Of a stretch of 32,376 bases of DNA, positions 6,026 to 13,895 are shown piece by piece. The DNA comes from a virus, in the IMG/VR virus record IMGVR_UViG_3300042350_000642, positions 1 through 32,376 of that record. One strand, 5' to 3'. The translations under genes were made by a program, and so were the position numbers. The notes under the pieces were generated by a model. It did no database searches, was not told the origin of the DNA, and saw only the letters and a program-made list of their open reading frames with translations. The stretch's first letter is position 1, and every line of letters starts with the position of its first letter.

Positions 6026-6205
6026 ATGATTGTTTTAGATGATGGCGTGTATATTGAAGACGGCACAGGTATTGTAGACCATGATGAGTATGTTAAGTTT
6101 ATTGACGAGCATGGAACTCCTATATCTATTAATGCTAGATTAGTAATGAAACTGTACGAAACTGCTAAACGGATTGTTTATGAAGATGAAGATGGCAGAT
6201 GTTGA
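6026..6205 (+). CDS. Small acidic protein downstream of the structured leader (59 aa)
   Basis: Two ATG codons lie in tandem at 6023 and 6026. The AAAGGAG site at 6014-6020 is better spaced for 6026, giving MIVLDDGVYIEDGTG. The 59-residue protein is very acidic (Asp/Glu-rich throughout, ending EDEDGRC) and short-strand-rich. Acidity and size recall DNA-mimic or inhibitor proteins of phages, but there is no family match, so this is only a possibility. It is the first gene after the 159-base structured gap and could be controlled by it. Confidence 0.66.
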   Translation: MIVLDDGVYIEDGTGIVDHDEYVKFIDEHGTPISINARLVMKLYETAKRIVYEDEDGRC

Positions 6206-6353
6206 AAAAGAATACGCCTCGATGGGGTATGTCTTAACCGAACTAGACGGGGCTATATATGTACAGAAACAAGAAGTTATTAGAGATAGTCAGGAAGTCC
6301 CCTTGCCAATACTGCGGGACTCAGGATGGGACAGTAGTAGCGGCGCACAGTAA
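6192..6353 (+). CDS. Possible overlapping small ORF (53 aa)
   Basis: A frame opens at ATG 6192 (also ATG 6186 in frame) and ends at TAA 6351-6353, giving a product starting MADVEKEYASMGYVLTELDG. It fills the 53-base gap between the genes ending at 6205 and starting at 6259, but then overlaps the putative nuclease gene by 95 bases in another frame. The first 30 residues look protein-like. The last 20 (Ser/Asp/Gly-rich) look like an out-of-frame shadow. The ribosome site is weak. It may be a real short gene, a remnant, or chance. Confidence 0.33.
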   Translation: MADVEKEYASMGYVLTELDGAIYVQKQEVIRDSQEVPLPILRDSGWDSSSGAQ

Positions 6354-6546
6354 CCAGCTCCGTGACGGGAAAGGGCGTGGTATCAAAGCGCACGATTATC
6401 GCATTGCAGCGCTATGCTACGGTTGCCACATGGAGCTTGATCAGGGTACAAAAATGTCTAAACAAGAGCGTGTAGAAATGTGGGACGAATCCCACCGGAA
6501 GACTATAGGTTGGCTGTTTGAGAACGATCTATTGTCGGTTAATTGA
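6259..6546 (+). CDS. YbcO/HNH-like putative nuclease (95 aa)
   Basis: The protein has a zinc-binding nuclease layout: C16-x-x-C19, then AAHSNQ with H30, a GKGRGIKAHD segment, and C53-x-x-C56-H57 followed by MELDQG. This order (Cys pair, A-H-x-N, K-x-x-D, C-x-x-C-H-x-x-x-D) resembles the lambdoid YbcO/DUF1364 family of putative nucleases and more distantly the NinG/HNH group. Such enzymes may cut recombination intermediates. That would fit the exonuclease/ERF pair in the same operon. The ribosome site is weak (ACGGGG, seven bases upstream of ATG). The gene ends the early operon and overlaps the converging late operon by 18 bases. Confidence 0.72.
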   Translation: MYRNKKLLEIVRKSPCQYCGTQDGTVVAAHSNQLRDGKGRGIKAHDYRIAALCYGCHMELDQGTKMSKQERVEMWDESHRKTIGWLFENDLLSVN

Positions 6547-9500
6547 CTTCCTTATTTTCTCGGCATTTTCTGCCGCCTGTGAGATCAAGACTTTCATGCG
6601 AATAATCTCATTCTCTTTATCCTCTTTTGACATTTCTTTATTATTGGTTATCATATTTATATATCTTCTATAAGACGCTAATTGATCTGTTGTTTGATTG
6701 TATATCTTCTCTAGCGCAATTAAATTACCCTTTTCTGCCATTATTTCAGCAACCTTTTCCATCTCACCCTGCTCTGCATAACGCTTCATATCTGCAAATG
6801 CTTGGTTGATCCGGTTACTATTCTCATAGAAGTTAGTTACATACTTAGACTGCGCTTCTGGTAACTCTTTAGCAAACCCAAGAGCATACTGATCTAACGC
6901 TGGCTTGCCGGGTTTTTCTATCTCACTAAACGGTTGTACCGCTTTGTCAGATACAGACGCTACAGTAGAACCTAACCAGCCAAAGTATGTCTTGATTGCG
7001 TAATCCATCTGTACAGGAGAAATGCCCTGTGCTTCAGGATTCATGGTTAATATCTTAGACGCTCCGCTAGAAATGCCGCCTAACGCCTTGGCTAATTCAC
7101 TTGTGTTATTACTAAACCGTTCCTGTTTAGAAAGTCTTTCCATACCGGAAGTCTCTATAGGCGCACCTGTAAAGCTATCTTTGTTAGCGTAAATATCAAT
7201 CAACGGCTTAACAACTTGAGGAGTTGGATTTAAAGATAATGTATCTACAATAATAGCTTTCATCCTATTGTAAAAGACTTTACCCTCTACATCTTCATCA
7301 CGGATTTGCTCTAATGACCGCTCTGCTATCGTACCTAACGCACCTATTTCAAACGGTTTTGGTAGACGATATGCTGTGTCACCAACCTTAAACCACCAGA
7401 AATTATCACGATCCCAATCTTCACGTTTCTTAAAGTCTTCGTCATCCTCATAGGCCATGTATAAGCCCATAGATGCCAGCATGACCGCACTAGATACTAT
7501 TGAGAACCTTTGCGCTTTAAGCCTGTCTGATTCTTCTATAGGCTTGCCTGTGGACATATTACATAGAACACGATAGGTAGGTGTAACCCCATCTCTACCG
7601 AGCTTATATAGACCTTGTAACCGAGTATTAAAGAATGGCACTAATTGAGAGACAAGCTTAACCGCACGGAAAGATCCTTGGCCAGTAAAGTTTAATAGAT
7701 CCCTCGCGGCAAATGATGCCTCTAAATGAGTCTTACCTTCATCAATCATCTTCTGATACAAGGCTAGACGGTTGGCGTTTTCAAACCTGTTGCCAAACTC
7801 GTTATAACGCTCGTACATATCAACAAGGATATTCTTTATTTGAGACGGATCAGTAAGTATGGTATCTTTTTTTGTACCTTTATTTATCAATCTTTTAATC
7901 AAGGCTGCCTGATCACCTTCATGCGCAGCGCCTAACTCAAACACGCCACCACCAGCTAAAGCGGAAATAAAGGTTGGATTGCCACGATCACTGAGCTTAA
8001 GTCCACGTTGTACGTTATCTAAGACGTTAAGACCTACAGGGCTTATACCTGCGGATGCAATCGTATCACGGAACAAGTTTCTAATTTTATAGCCGGGTGA
8101 TAATGTAACACCAAACCGGAGGGCGTTGGTAAATCCTTTTGCTATATCTAAGAACGGAGACTTTGGACCAAGAAAACTAATTAATGAAATAGACTCTACT
8201 AAGTCAGGATCGTTTACGGCAAAGTATGCCTTCTTACCATTCATCATAGTAGTAATAACATTCTTACCTTCGTAAGTACTCTTGACTTGTACAGCAGCTT
8301 GTAAATTTTCCGCAGCCAATAAGGTAGAATTAGCAGCCGCATTTTTCATCGAGGCAGAAAGAATATGCGACCAGTTACGCAACACGTTCTCCATCAAATC
8401 ACCCATCCGTTCCTTCTCTCCACCTTTCAAAGCTTTTGAGAAGTACTGACCAGTTAGTTTTGACGAATCCTGTACGGACACAATATTTCCATCTTCCATT
8501 TCTTTATAAAATGGAATGTAATATATGTCATTAGCAAACCGATTGTAGGCTTCTTGGTCTATAACGCCTTGTTGTTTTGCTACGTCTAGGACAGAACGGT
8601 TTAATGCGTTCTCTTCATTTAAGGCTGTTCTATATAATCCACCTCGTGGCTTACCATCAATATCACCTTTAAGTAACTCATTACGCCTTGCAACTTCGGC
8701 CGCTGGAAATGATGGACTTGCCGGCTCTTTACCACGATCTTTAGGGGCTAACGCCTTCCAAGCGTTATATTTCTTAGCTACTTCTGCGTCACGGTTTAGG
8801 GCTTTCCATACTTGATATCGTTCTACGTCTGTGCCTAACGGCTTCATTATTTCAAGTAAACCTTTTGTTCCCTGTCTTATATCTAGCGCACCGTCTTTTA
8901 TGTATACCTGTCCTTGCATTAGAAGTCCATCAAGCCCGCCATCGACAGACTTAGACAATACCGCCTTCATGTAAGCATCTTGGCTATACTTTTTAATAGC
9001 ATAAAACTCGTCAAATAAGCCAGTAATTAACCGGTCAAAGAAATTAGGTTTTAACTCTGCAAACTTTTCTTTAATCGTAGATTTTTTAGTTGGTCCAAAT
9101 CTAGTTCTTAATTTATCAGCGTATTGTAGATCTACACCATCCATAGAATCTAATGCAAATTGCAAAGTTGAATCATTTTCAGAAAAAGCCTCCTTTGCAT
9201 ATTGTTTATATTCTCCACTTATGGGAATTAAATTTTTAACATTTAAAGTTTCTCCACTTTCAGGATAAGGTTTTCCATCTTTATCATATGCGCTGATTGA
9301 ACTAAATTTTTGACCTTTAATGTCTAAAGAATCTATAACTTCTGCTTTTGGATTCCAATCTCTTGTATTAATAACAACAGGAACTTGCTCAATTCCAGCA
9401 TTTGCAAGAGCTAACATTCTGTGCCGGCCTTCATGTTGTTTTATAACTGCCTTGCCATTAATTAAATCAATATCTAAATATATTTCTTGATATTCTTCAG

Positions 9501-12500
9501 CAAGTTTTTGGGGATCTAATTTTGTAACTTCCTTGTCTAATATCTTTCGCATATCCTTTGTAGTTGTTGCATTAACAAAATCCATAGGATTTATATATGC
9601 AATATATGCTTTAGCTGTTGTAGGCCGACCAGAAACGGAATAATAATTAAATATAGAGTCTATTCGTTCTGGAGTATATCCAGCAACACCTTTTGTTTTT
9701 TCTTTTATTTCTTCTTTTGCAAATAAACTCTGCTGTGATTTTGTGCTTATCGGCTCTATCGTTTCCGGATTAAAGTTAGAGTTACCAACTTCTTTAGTAA
9801 CGCTATCCATGTAAGTTTTAAATGTCTCAGTAGGTAAGTACTTTTGATTGCGCAGTTTTTGATAAAATTGACGCAGTGCAGCACCAAGCCGGCTAAAAAA
9901 TCTTTCTACAACAGTTAAAGGCTTTTCTTGTGTAGTTGCCCACTTAGCTGTTTGATCTGCATACCATTCAGCAAAAGACTTCCAGTATCTTTCAACATTT
10001 TCAAATTGAATATTCTCTCCGCCAGCAGTGGTCTTACCCATCTTCCTAGCTCGTAAAGCATCAATTAAATTTCTACCTGTCTTACCTTTTAAACCCATTA
10101 GAAACTTATTATGTTCTGCTTGTAACGCATTTTTTACAGCTTGCGGGGCGTTTGCGTACACTTGTTTTTCGTGAACGTGACCAAGCTCGTGCGCTATGAT
10201 TTCGAATGTTGCGTTCTTTGATGGAAGCTCTCTAAACGCTACAACAAAATTTCCATTCCCAACTTCATAAGCAACACCCTTGTCGTTTTTGCTTACATTT
10301 GCCATAACTCTTCTAGCGGCAATATCTGAACCGGTAAAATTGTTATAGTTTTTCTTAACATCATTAAATGTAGTGACGTAAATATTACCCGTTAAGCCAA
10401 GCATATCTTTCCAGCCGGCAATAACTCCCGCCAAATCTTTTGAAACATCAGAAGATACAGCTATTCCATTTTTGTACTTTATAAATGGAGTTTTTTCGTG
10501 TTTATCTTTTGCTTGTTGTTTTAAGAACTTTGTTGCAGCCAATAAGTCTTTAGCCATATCAGGAGGAATAAATTTCTTTATCCAACCGTTATCGTTATCT
10601 ACCTCTATCTGCAACATTGGTAGAGTGCCTTTATACATTGGCTTATAGATAACTTTACCTTTTGGGTGAATTGTTTCTAGCAATCCATAGTCACCATTTT
10701 TATAAGCAATCCTACCATCTGAATACTTTTTATCAGACGGTTCAACTATTTCACCCATAAAACCTTTGGCAAAATCCAAACCCTTTTGACCGGAAAGATT
10801 ATCTTCAGCATCCTGTCCAAGTTCAAAGTCTTTAGCTGCGCCTTCACTACGGGCGGTAACTTCTTTCTTCTCAGCATCTTTCTTTTCTTTATCTTCTACT
10901 TCTTTCTTGGCTTTATCTTCTTTATCTTGCTGGGCTTTCTTCTCTTTCTCGGCCTGTTCTAAACTTTCTGGAGTTGTAACTTTTAAATCAAAATCTTTTT
11001 TAGGAGCTTTTTTTCTTTTAGCAGCTTGACGTTCTTGATTAATTTCAGCCTGTGTTTTAACTTCTTCTTTAGGGGCAATTTGCTCAATAGGTTTATTAAC
11101 ACCAAGCTTTAGGTTTTCTCTAATCTCAGCAATTAACTCAGAGTAACTAGACCATCTATCCCATTTAGCCTTTGCTTGTCTTAGCTCCTCTATGCGTTTT
11201 TGTACTGCCGCCTCATCCTTAACGTCAATGCCTTCAGCCCGTGCTATCTCCGGCCTCTTTGCTGCGCCAGTTATTGCACTTAATCTTTGCCCTAAATCAC
11301 GCTGTACCTTAGATGCATACTCTGCCATTTGCTCCGCTTCACGCATAGCAGAATCATCAAACCCAAACAAGTCCCCTGTGGATTCACGATCACCAGTCAT
11401 AGACTTAACTGCTTGCATTAGGTTAATGGAGTTAGTAATAGACTTACCATCCATCACCGCCTTTATACCTAGATTTTGCAATGCAGCATCTTGTGGTGCG
11501 GTTTCCGCTATTTGAGTGGCCGCTTCATCGCTGATGAGATCGGCACGATGCGAGGCAACGAGGTCACTGACTCCGTTAGTTGCGATGGAGAACGCCCTTT
11601 TGCCTGTCGCTCTTGCCAGAACTCCGCTAGACTCTGCTTCTTCTCTGGTGTAGCCCGGTCTTTGGAAGAATTGTACATAATCTTTTACCTTTCCTTGTCC
11701 TTCACGGATATTAAGTAATGCATCTAATGACGCTGCCTGTTCAACATTAAACCCGTCAGCCTCTCTATGAATCTGTGCTGGTATAGTCTGCTCACCACTA
11801 CGCTTGGCTAAATCAAATCGGTGTCTTCCTGAGATAATTTCTAGGTTGCCACCCAATCTTTCCCATACTTGAATAGGTGCTACGCCCGTTCTATCAAACT
11901 TACCACCTAGAGCTTCAACAACTCCTTCTTTAGATGCGCCCGATTTAAATTGTGGAACATCCTTAGATAACGATAGGTCTGCAACCGGTACTTCAAATGT
12001 TTGTAACCCTTCAATTATTGATGGAGTATCAAATTTATCCACCTTAGTAGGGTCATTTTTGCCCTGTATTTCGTCTAAAATAGGCTCTAAATTAGGCTTT
12101 TTATCGCTGGAACTTATTGATTCTATTGGGGTAATTGGCAAAGTGGTAACGTTACCACTTGGGGCTTCTTCCTTAACTTTTTCAGGTTGTATTATAGGTG
12201 TTGGTTTTATTTCAGGCGTGGGCTGTATTACGGGTGGCGACTGTAATTCAAGCGTCTTTTGTGGCTGTACGGCTGGTGTTTTAGTAATTTCAATTGGTGG
12301 CAATACTTGAAAGAACGGAAGCTCTAAGAATTTGTCTATTTTCTGTTGTGTTTGTGGGTTTTTATTTTTATTTCTTAAATTTAATAACTCTGTACGCACT
12401 ACAGCAGCTTTATTAGGATCGCCTAAATCTGCACCAACAACCGCAGGATTCTTATATATTTGAGCGGACGGACCAATACCCAATACCTTTAAAGTATCAG

Positions 12501-13893
12501 GAGTGACAGTCCTCAATAACTGTTCTTGTCTCTGAAGAGCAATCTGCTCAAATATCTGAGCTTGATTAACATCATCTACAGACTGACCAACTTGACCGGC
12601 CTCTGTCCCGTAAAAAACTGGTGGAACAATTGCTTGCTGTCTAGTTGGGGTAGATGGTGGAAGATTTGCATATCTAGATCCTTCTACTTCTTTTGTTCTT
12701 GGATATGGATATGCTTGTTTTAATCCGGCATTTGTAAACTCATCTACAGGATTTTCTCTAAATTGATTCTCTTGTTTTGGAAACGCAGTAGACCCATTTG
12801 GATTAACCCGAATAGGAATATTAATAACTGTTCCTTCAACATTAGGATCGTAAGTTAATAATAGGACTTCTTGAGATTCGCCCTTCTCGGCGGCAACTCT
12901 TTGTGCTTCAAGAATATCGCTTCGTGCTTTAGACTTATTAACAGACCTACCATAGATACCTAAAGGTCCAAGTAGAGCCACATCAAACGCCGTTTCTCCA
13001 TAATTACGCAAAGCTTCTGGGCTAAACAAGTCTTGTTCAGACTGTACTCTGCCCAACATTTGCTGAGTTATCTCAACTGGCATTTCTGTTAATGCAGTTC
13101 TTGTTGTGCCTTTTACAATTGTTCCAAAGTCTCTACTTTGTAAACTAGGAAGGAATGTTTCTTTAGCCAGCTTTTCTTTTGCTAATTGCTCGGCTTCTTT
13201 TGTAGCGCCCTTCTTTAGTAAGTCTGAGACTTCTTTACCAAAAATACCGCCAACTATAGTTTTACCAAAAGGAATAAAGTTTTCTGCTACTTCTAGACCG
13301 GCCATAGGAACAGCAAATCCTGCCGCCCTTCCTGCATTTACGTCTACTTTCTCACCCTTTTCTTTTTGTAGCTGGGCTTGTTGCTGTATGTTTCCACCGT
13401 ATTCGCTAAAGAAGAATGGTAGGAATGTACCAACGATACCGCCACCAATTGCACCATACGGACCTAAAGGCGAACCAGCCATAGCGCCTACTCTAGCACC
13501 ACCAAACGCCGTAGCAAGTGTTGGAACCTGTTCCGCTATTGCGCCCGGAATTTCACCTAGTGCTGTACCGGCAGCAGATAGTAATCCCTTTTTGTTATAC
13601 GCCTCCTCAACTTTACTTAATCGAGACTGATCTCCGCCTAGCCTTTGCTGGATATCTTCTTGCCGTGTAATGCCTTCTTCTGCCGCCTTATTAGGATCAA
13701 ATATACCGCTAATACCAGCTCTAACGCTAGATCCAAATGACTCAGCACCACGTTGTACATCAGTAAGTAAGCTTTCTTTTCTTTTTGGCTGGCGTTCTAA
13801 AGTTAATCTTTTAACTGTTTTCTCAATAACAGACGGATCTGTATCTTCAGGAAACTCTAGCCTTGTTCCATCAAATAGTTCTGCTATTGGCAT
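6529..13893 (-). CDS. Giant polyvalent/internal virion protein with ParB-like, metallopeptidase-like and LPD38-like regions
   Basis: This 2454-residue protein ends the late operon. In order I see: a short N-terminal domain (LFDGTRLEFPEDTDPSVIEK); a Gly/Ala-rich hydrophobic stretch at about 115-165; a ParB/DdrB-like domain at about 630-830 with ISGRHRFDLA near 685; a Lys/Glu linker at about 970-1015; and a zinc-peptidase motif HELGH at 1235-1239 with a possible third ligand E1309 in FAEWYAD. Then follow a second ParB-like HEGRHRMLAL near 1484 and a long C-terminal part with LPKPFEIG near 2180, typical of the LPD38 domain. It ends in a charged helix after a membrane-like segment near 2080-2120. 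This architecture matches the 'polyvalent proteins' of phages and conjugative elements, thought to be injected with DNA to counter host defence. The ribosome site is weak. Confidence 0.85.
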   Translation of the reverse strand: MPIAELFDGTRLEFPEDTDPSVIEKTVKRLTLERQPKRKESLLTDVQRGAESFGSSVRAGISGIFDPNKAAEEGITRQEDIQQRLGGDQSRLSKVEEAYNKKGLLSAAGTALGEIPGAIAEQVPTLATAFGGARVGAMAGSPLGPYGAIGGGIVGTFLPFFFSEYGGNIQQQAQLQKEKGEKVDVNAGRAAGFAVPMAGLEVAENFIPFGKTIVGGIFGKEVSDLLKKGATKEAEQLAKEKLAKETFLPSLQSRDFGTIVKGTTRTALTEMPVEITQQMLGRVQSEQDLFSPEALRNYGETAFDVALLGPLGIYGRSVNKSKARSDILEAQRVAAEKGESQEVLLLTYDPNVEGTVINIPIRVNPNGSTAFPKQENQFRENPVDEFTNAGLKQAYPYPRTKEVEGSRYANLPPSTPTRQQAIVPPVFYGTEAGQVGQSVDDVNQAQIFEQIALQRQEQLLRTVTPDTLKVLGIGPSAQIYKNPAVVGADLGDPNKAAVVRTELLNLRNKNKNPQTQQKIDKFLELPFFQVLPPIEITKTPAVQPQKTLELQSPPVIQPTPEIKPTPIIQPEKVKEEAPSGNVTTLPITPIESISSSDKKPNLEPILDEIQGKNDPTKVDKFDTPSIIEGLQTFEVPVADLSLSKDVPQFKSGASKEGVVEALGGKFDRTGVAPIQVWERLGGNLEIISGRHRFDLAKRSGEQTIPAQIHREADGFNVEQAASLDALLNIREGQGKVKDYVQFFQRPGYTREEAESSGVLARATGKRAFSIATNGVSDLVASHRADLISDEAATQIAETAPQDAALQNLGIKAVMDGKSITNSINLMQAVKSMTGDRESTGDLFGFDDSAMREAEQMAEYASKVQRDLGQRLSAITGAAKRPEIARAEGIDVKDEAAVQKRIEELRQAKAKWDRWSSYSELIAEIRENLKLGVNKPIEQIAPKEEVKTQAEINQERQAAKRKKAPKKDFDLKVTTPESLEQAEKEKKAQQDKEDKAKKEVEDKEKKDAEKKEVTARSEGAAKDFELGQDAEDNLSGQKGLDFAKGFMGEIVEPSDKKYSDGRIAYKNGDYGLLETIHPKGKVIYKPMYKGTLPMLQIEVDNDNGWIKKFIPPDMAKDLLAATKFLKQQAKDKHEKTPFIKYKNGIAVSSDVSKDLAGVIAGWKDMLGLTGNIYVTTFNDVKKNYNNFTGSDIAARRVMANVSKNDKGVAYEVGNGNFVVAFRELPSKNATFEIIAHELGHVHEKQVYANAPQAVKNALQAEHNKFLMGLKGKTGRNLIDALRARKMGKTTAGGENIQFENVERYWKSFAEWYADQTAKWATTQEKPLTVVERFFSRLGAALRQFYQKLRNQKYLPTETFKTYMDSVTKEVGNSNFNPETIEPISTKSQQSLFAKEEIKEKTKGVAGYTPERIDSIFNYYSVSGRPTTAKAYIAYINPMDFVNATTTKDMRKILDKEVTKLDPQKLAEEYQEIYLDIDLINGKAVIKQHEGRHRMLALANAGIEQVPVVINTRDWNPKAEVIDSLDIKGQKFSSISAYDKDGKPYPESGETLNVKNLIPISGEYKQYAKEAFSENDSTLQFALDSMDGVDLQYADKLRTRFGPTKKSTIKEKFAELKPNFFDRLITGLFDEFYAIKKYSQDAYMKAVLSKSVDGGLDGLLMQGQVYIKDGALDIRQGTKGLLEIMKPLGTDVERYQVWKALNRDAEVAKKYNAWKALAPKDRGKEPASPSFPAAEVARRNELLKGDIDGKPRGGLYRTALNEENALNRSVLDVAKQQGVIDQEAYNRFANDIYYIPFYKEMEDGNIVSVQDSSKLTGQYFSKALKGGEKERMGDLMENVLRNWSHILSASMKNAAANSTLLAAENLQAAVQVKSTYEGKNVITTMMNGKKAYFAVNDPDLVESISLISFLGPKSPFLDIAKGFTNALRFGVTLSPGYKIRNLFRDTIASAGISPVGLNVLDNVQRGLKLSDRGNPTFISALAGGGVFELGAAHEGDQAALIKRLINKGTKKDTILTDPSQIKNILVDMYERYNEFGNRFENANRLALYQKMIDEGKTHLEASFAARDLLNFTGQGSFRAVKLVSQLVPFFNTRLQGLYKLGRDGVTPTYRVLCNMSTGKPIEESDRLKAQRFSIVSSAVMLASMGLYMAYEDDEDFKKREDWDRDNFWWFKVGDTAYRLPKPFEIGALGTIAERSLEQIRDEDVEGKVFYNRMKAIIVDTLSLNPTPQVVKPLIDIYANKDSFTGAPIETSGMERLSKQERFSNNTSELAKALGGISSGASKILTMNPEAQGISPVQMDYAIKTYFGWLGSTVASVSDKAVQPFSEIEKPGKPALDQYALGFAKELPEAQSKYVTNFYENSNRINQAFADMKRYAEQGEMEKVAEIMAEKGNLIALEKIYNQTTDQLASYRRYINMITNNKEMSKEDKENEIIRMKVLISQAAENAEKIRKSINRQ
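9060..9780 (-). other. AT-rich module inside the polyvalent gene (second ParB-like region)
   Basis: By hand count, sampled 60-base lines here are about 28-33% GC (for example the lines starting 9181, 9241, 9481, 9541, 9601). By contrast, 7321 is about 45% and 11221 about 53%. The reading frame is intact. The stretch encodes residues of about 1371-1611, which hold the second ParB-like HEGRHR motif and flanking alpha/beta sequence, for example GRPTTAKAYIAYINPMDF. The co-incidence of a composition shift with one apparent domain suggests an inserted or swapped module. Boundaries are approximate. Confidence 0.5.
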
Positions 13894-13895
13894 AT

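Noticed and set aside
6561-6575. CGGCA-TTTTC-TGCCG hairpin as a terminator between the converging operons
   Set aside because: The stem is only five pairs, lies inside the polyvalent coding sequence, and no T-run follows on either strand.
13106-13630. 174-residue open frame on the + strand
   Set aside because: It lies wholly inside the polyvalent gene on the opposite strand, has Ser/Ala/Pro-rich shadow composition and no ribosome site.
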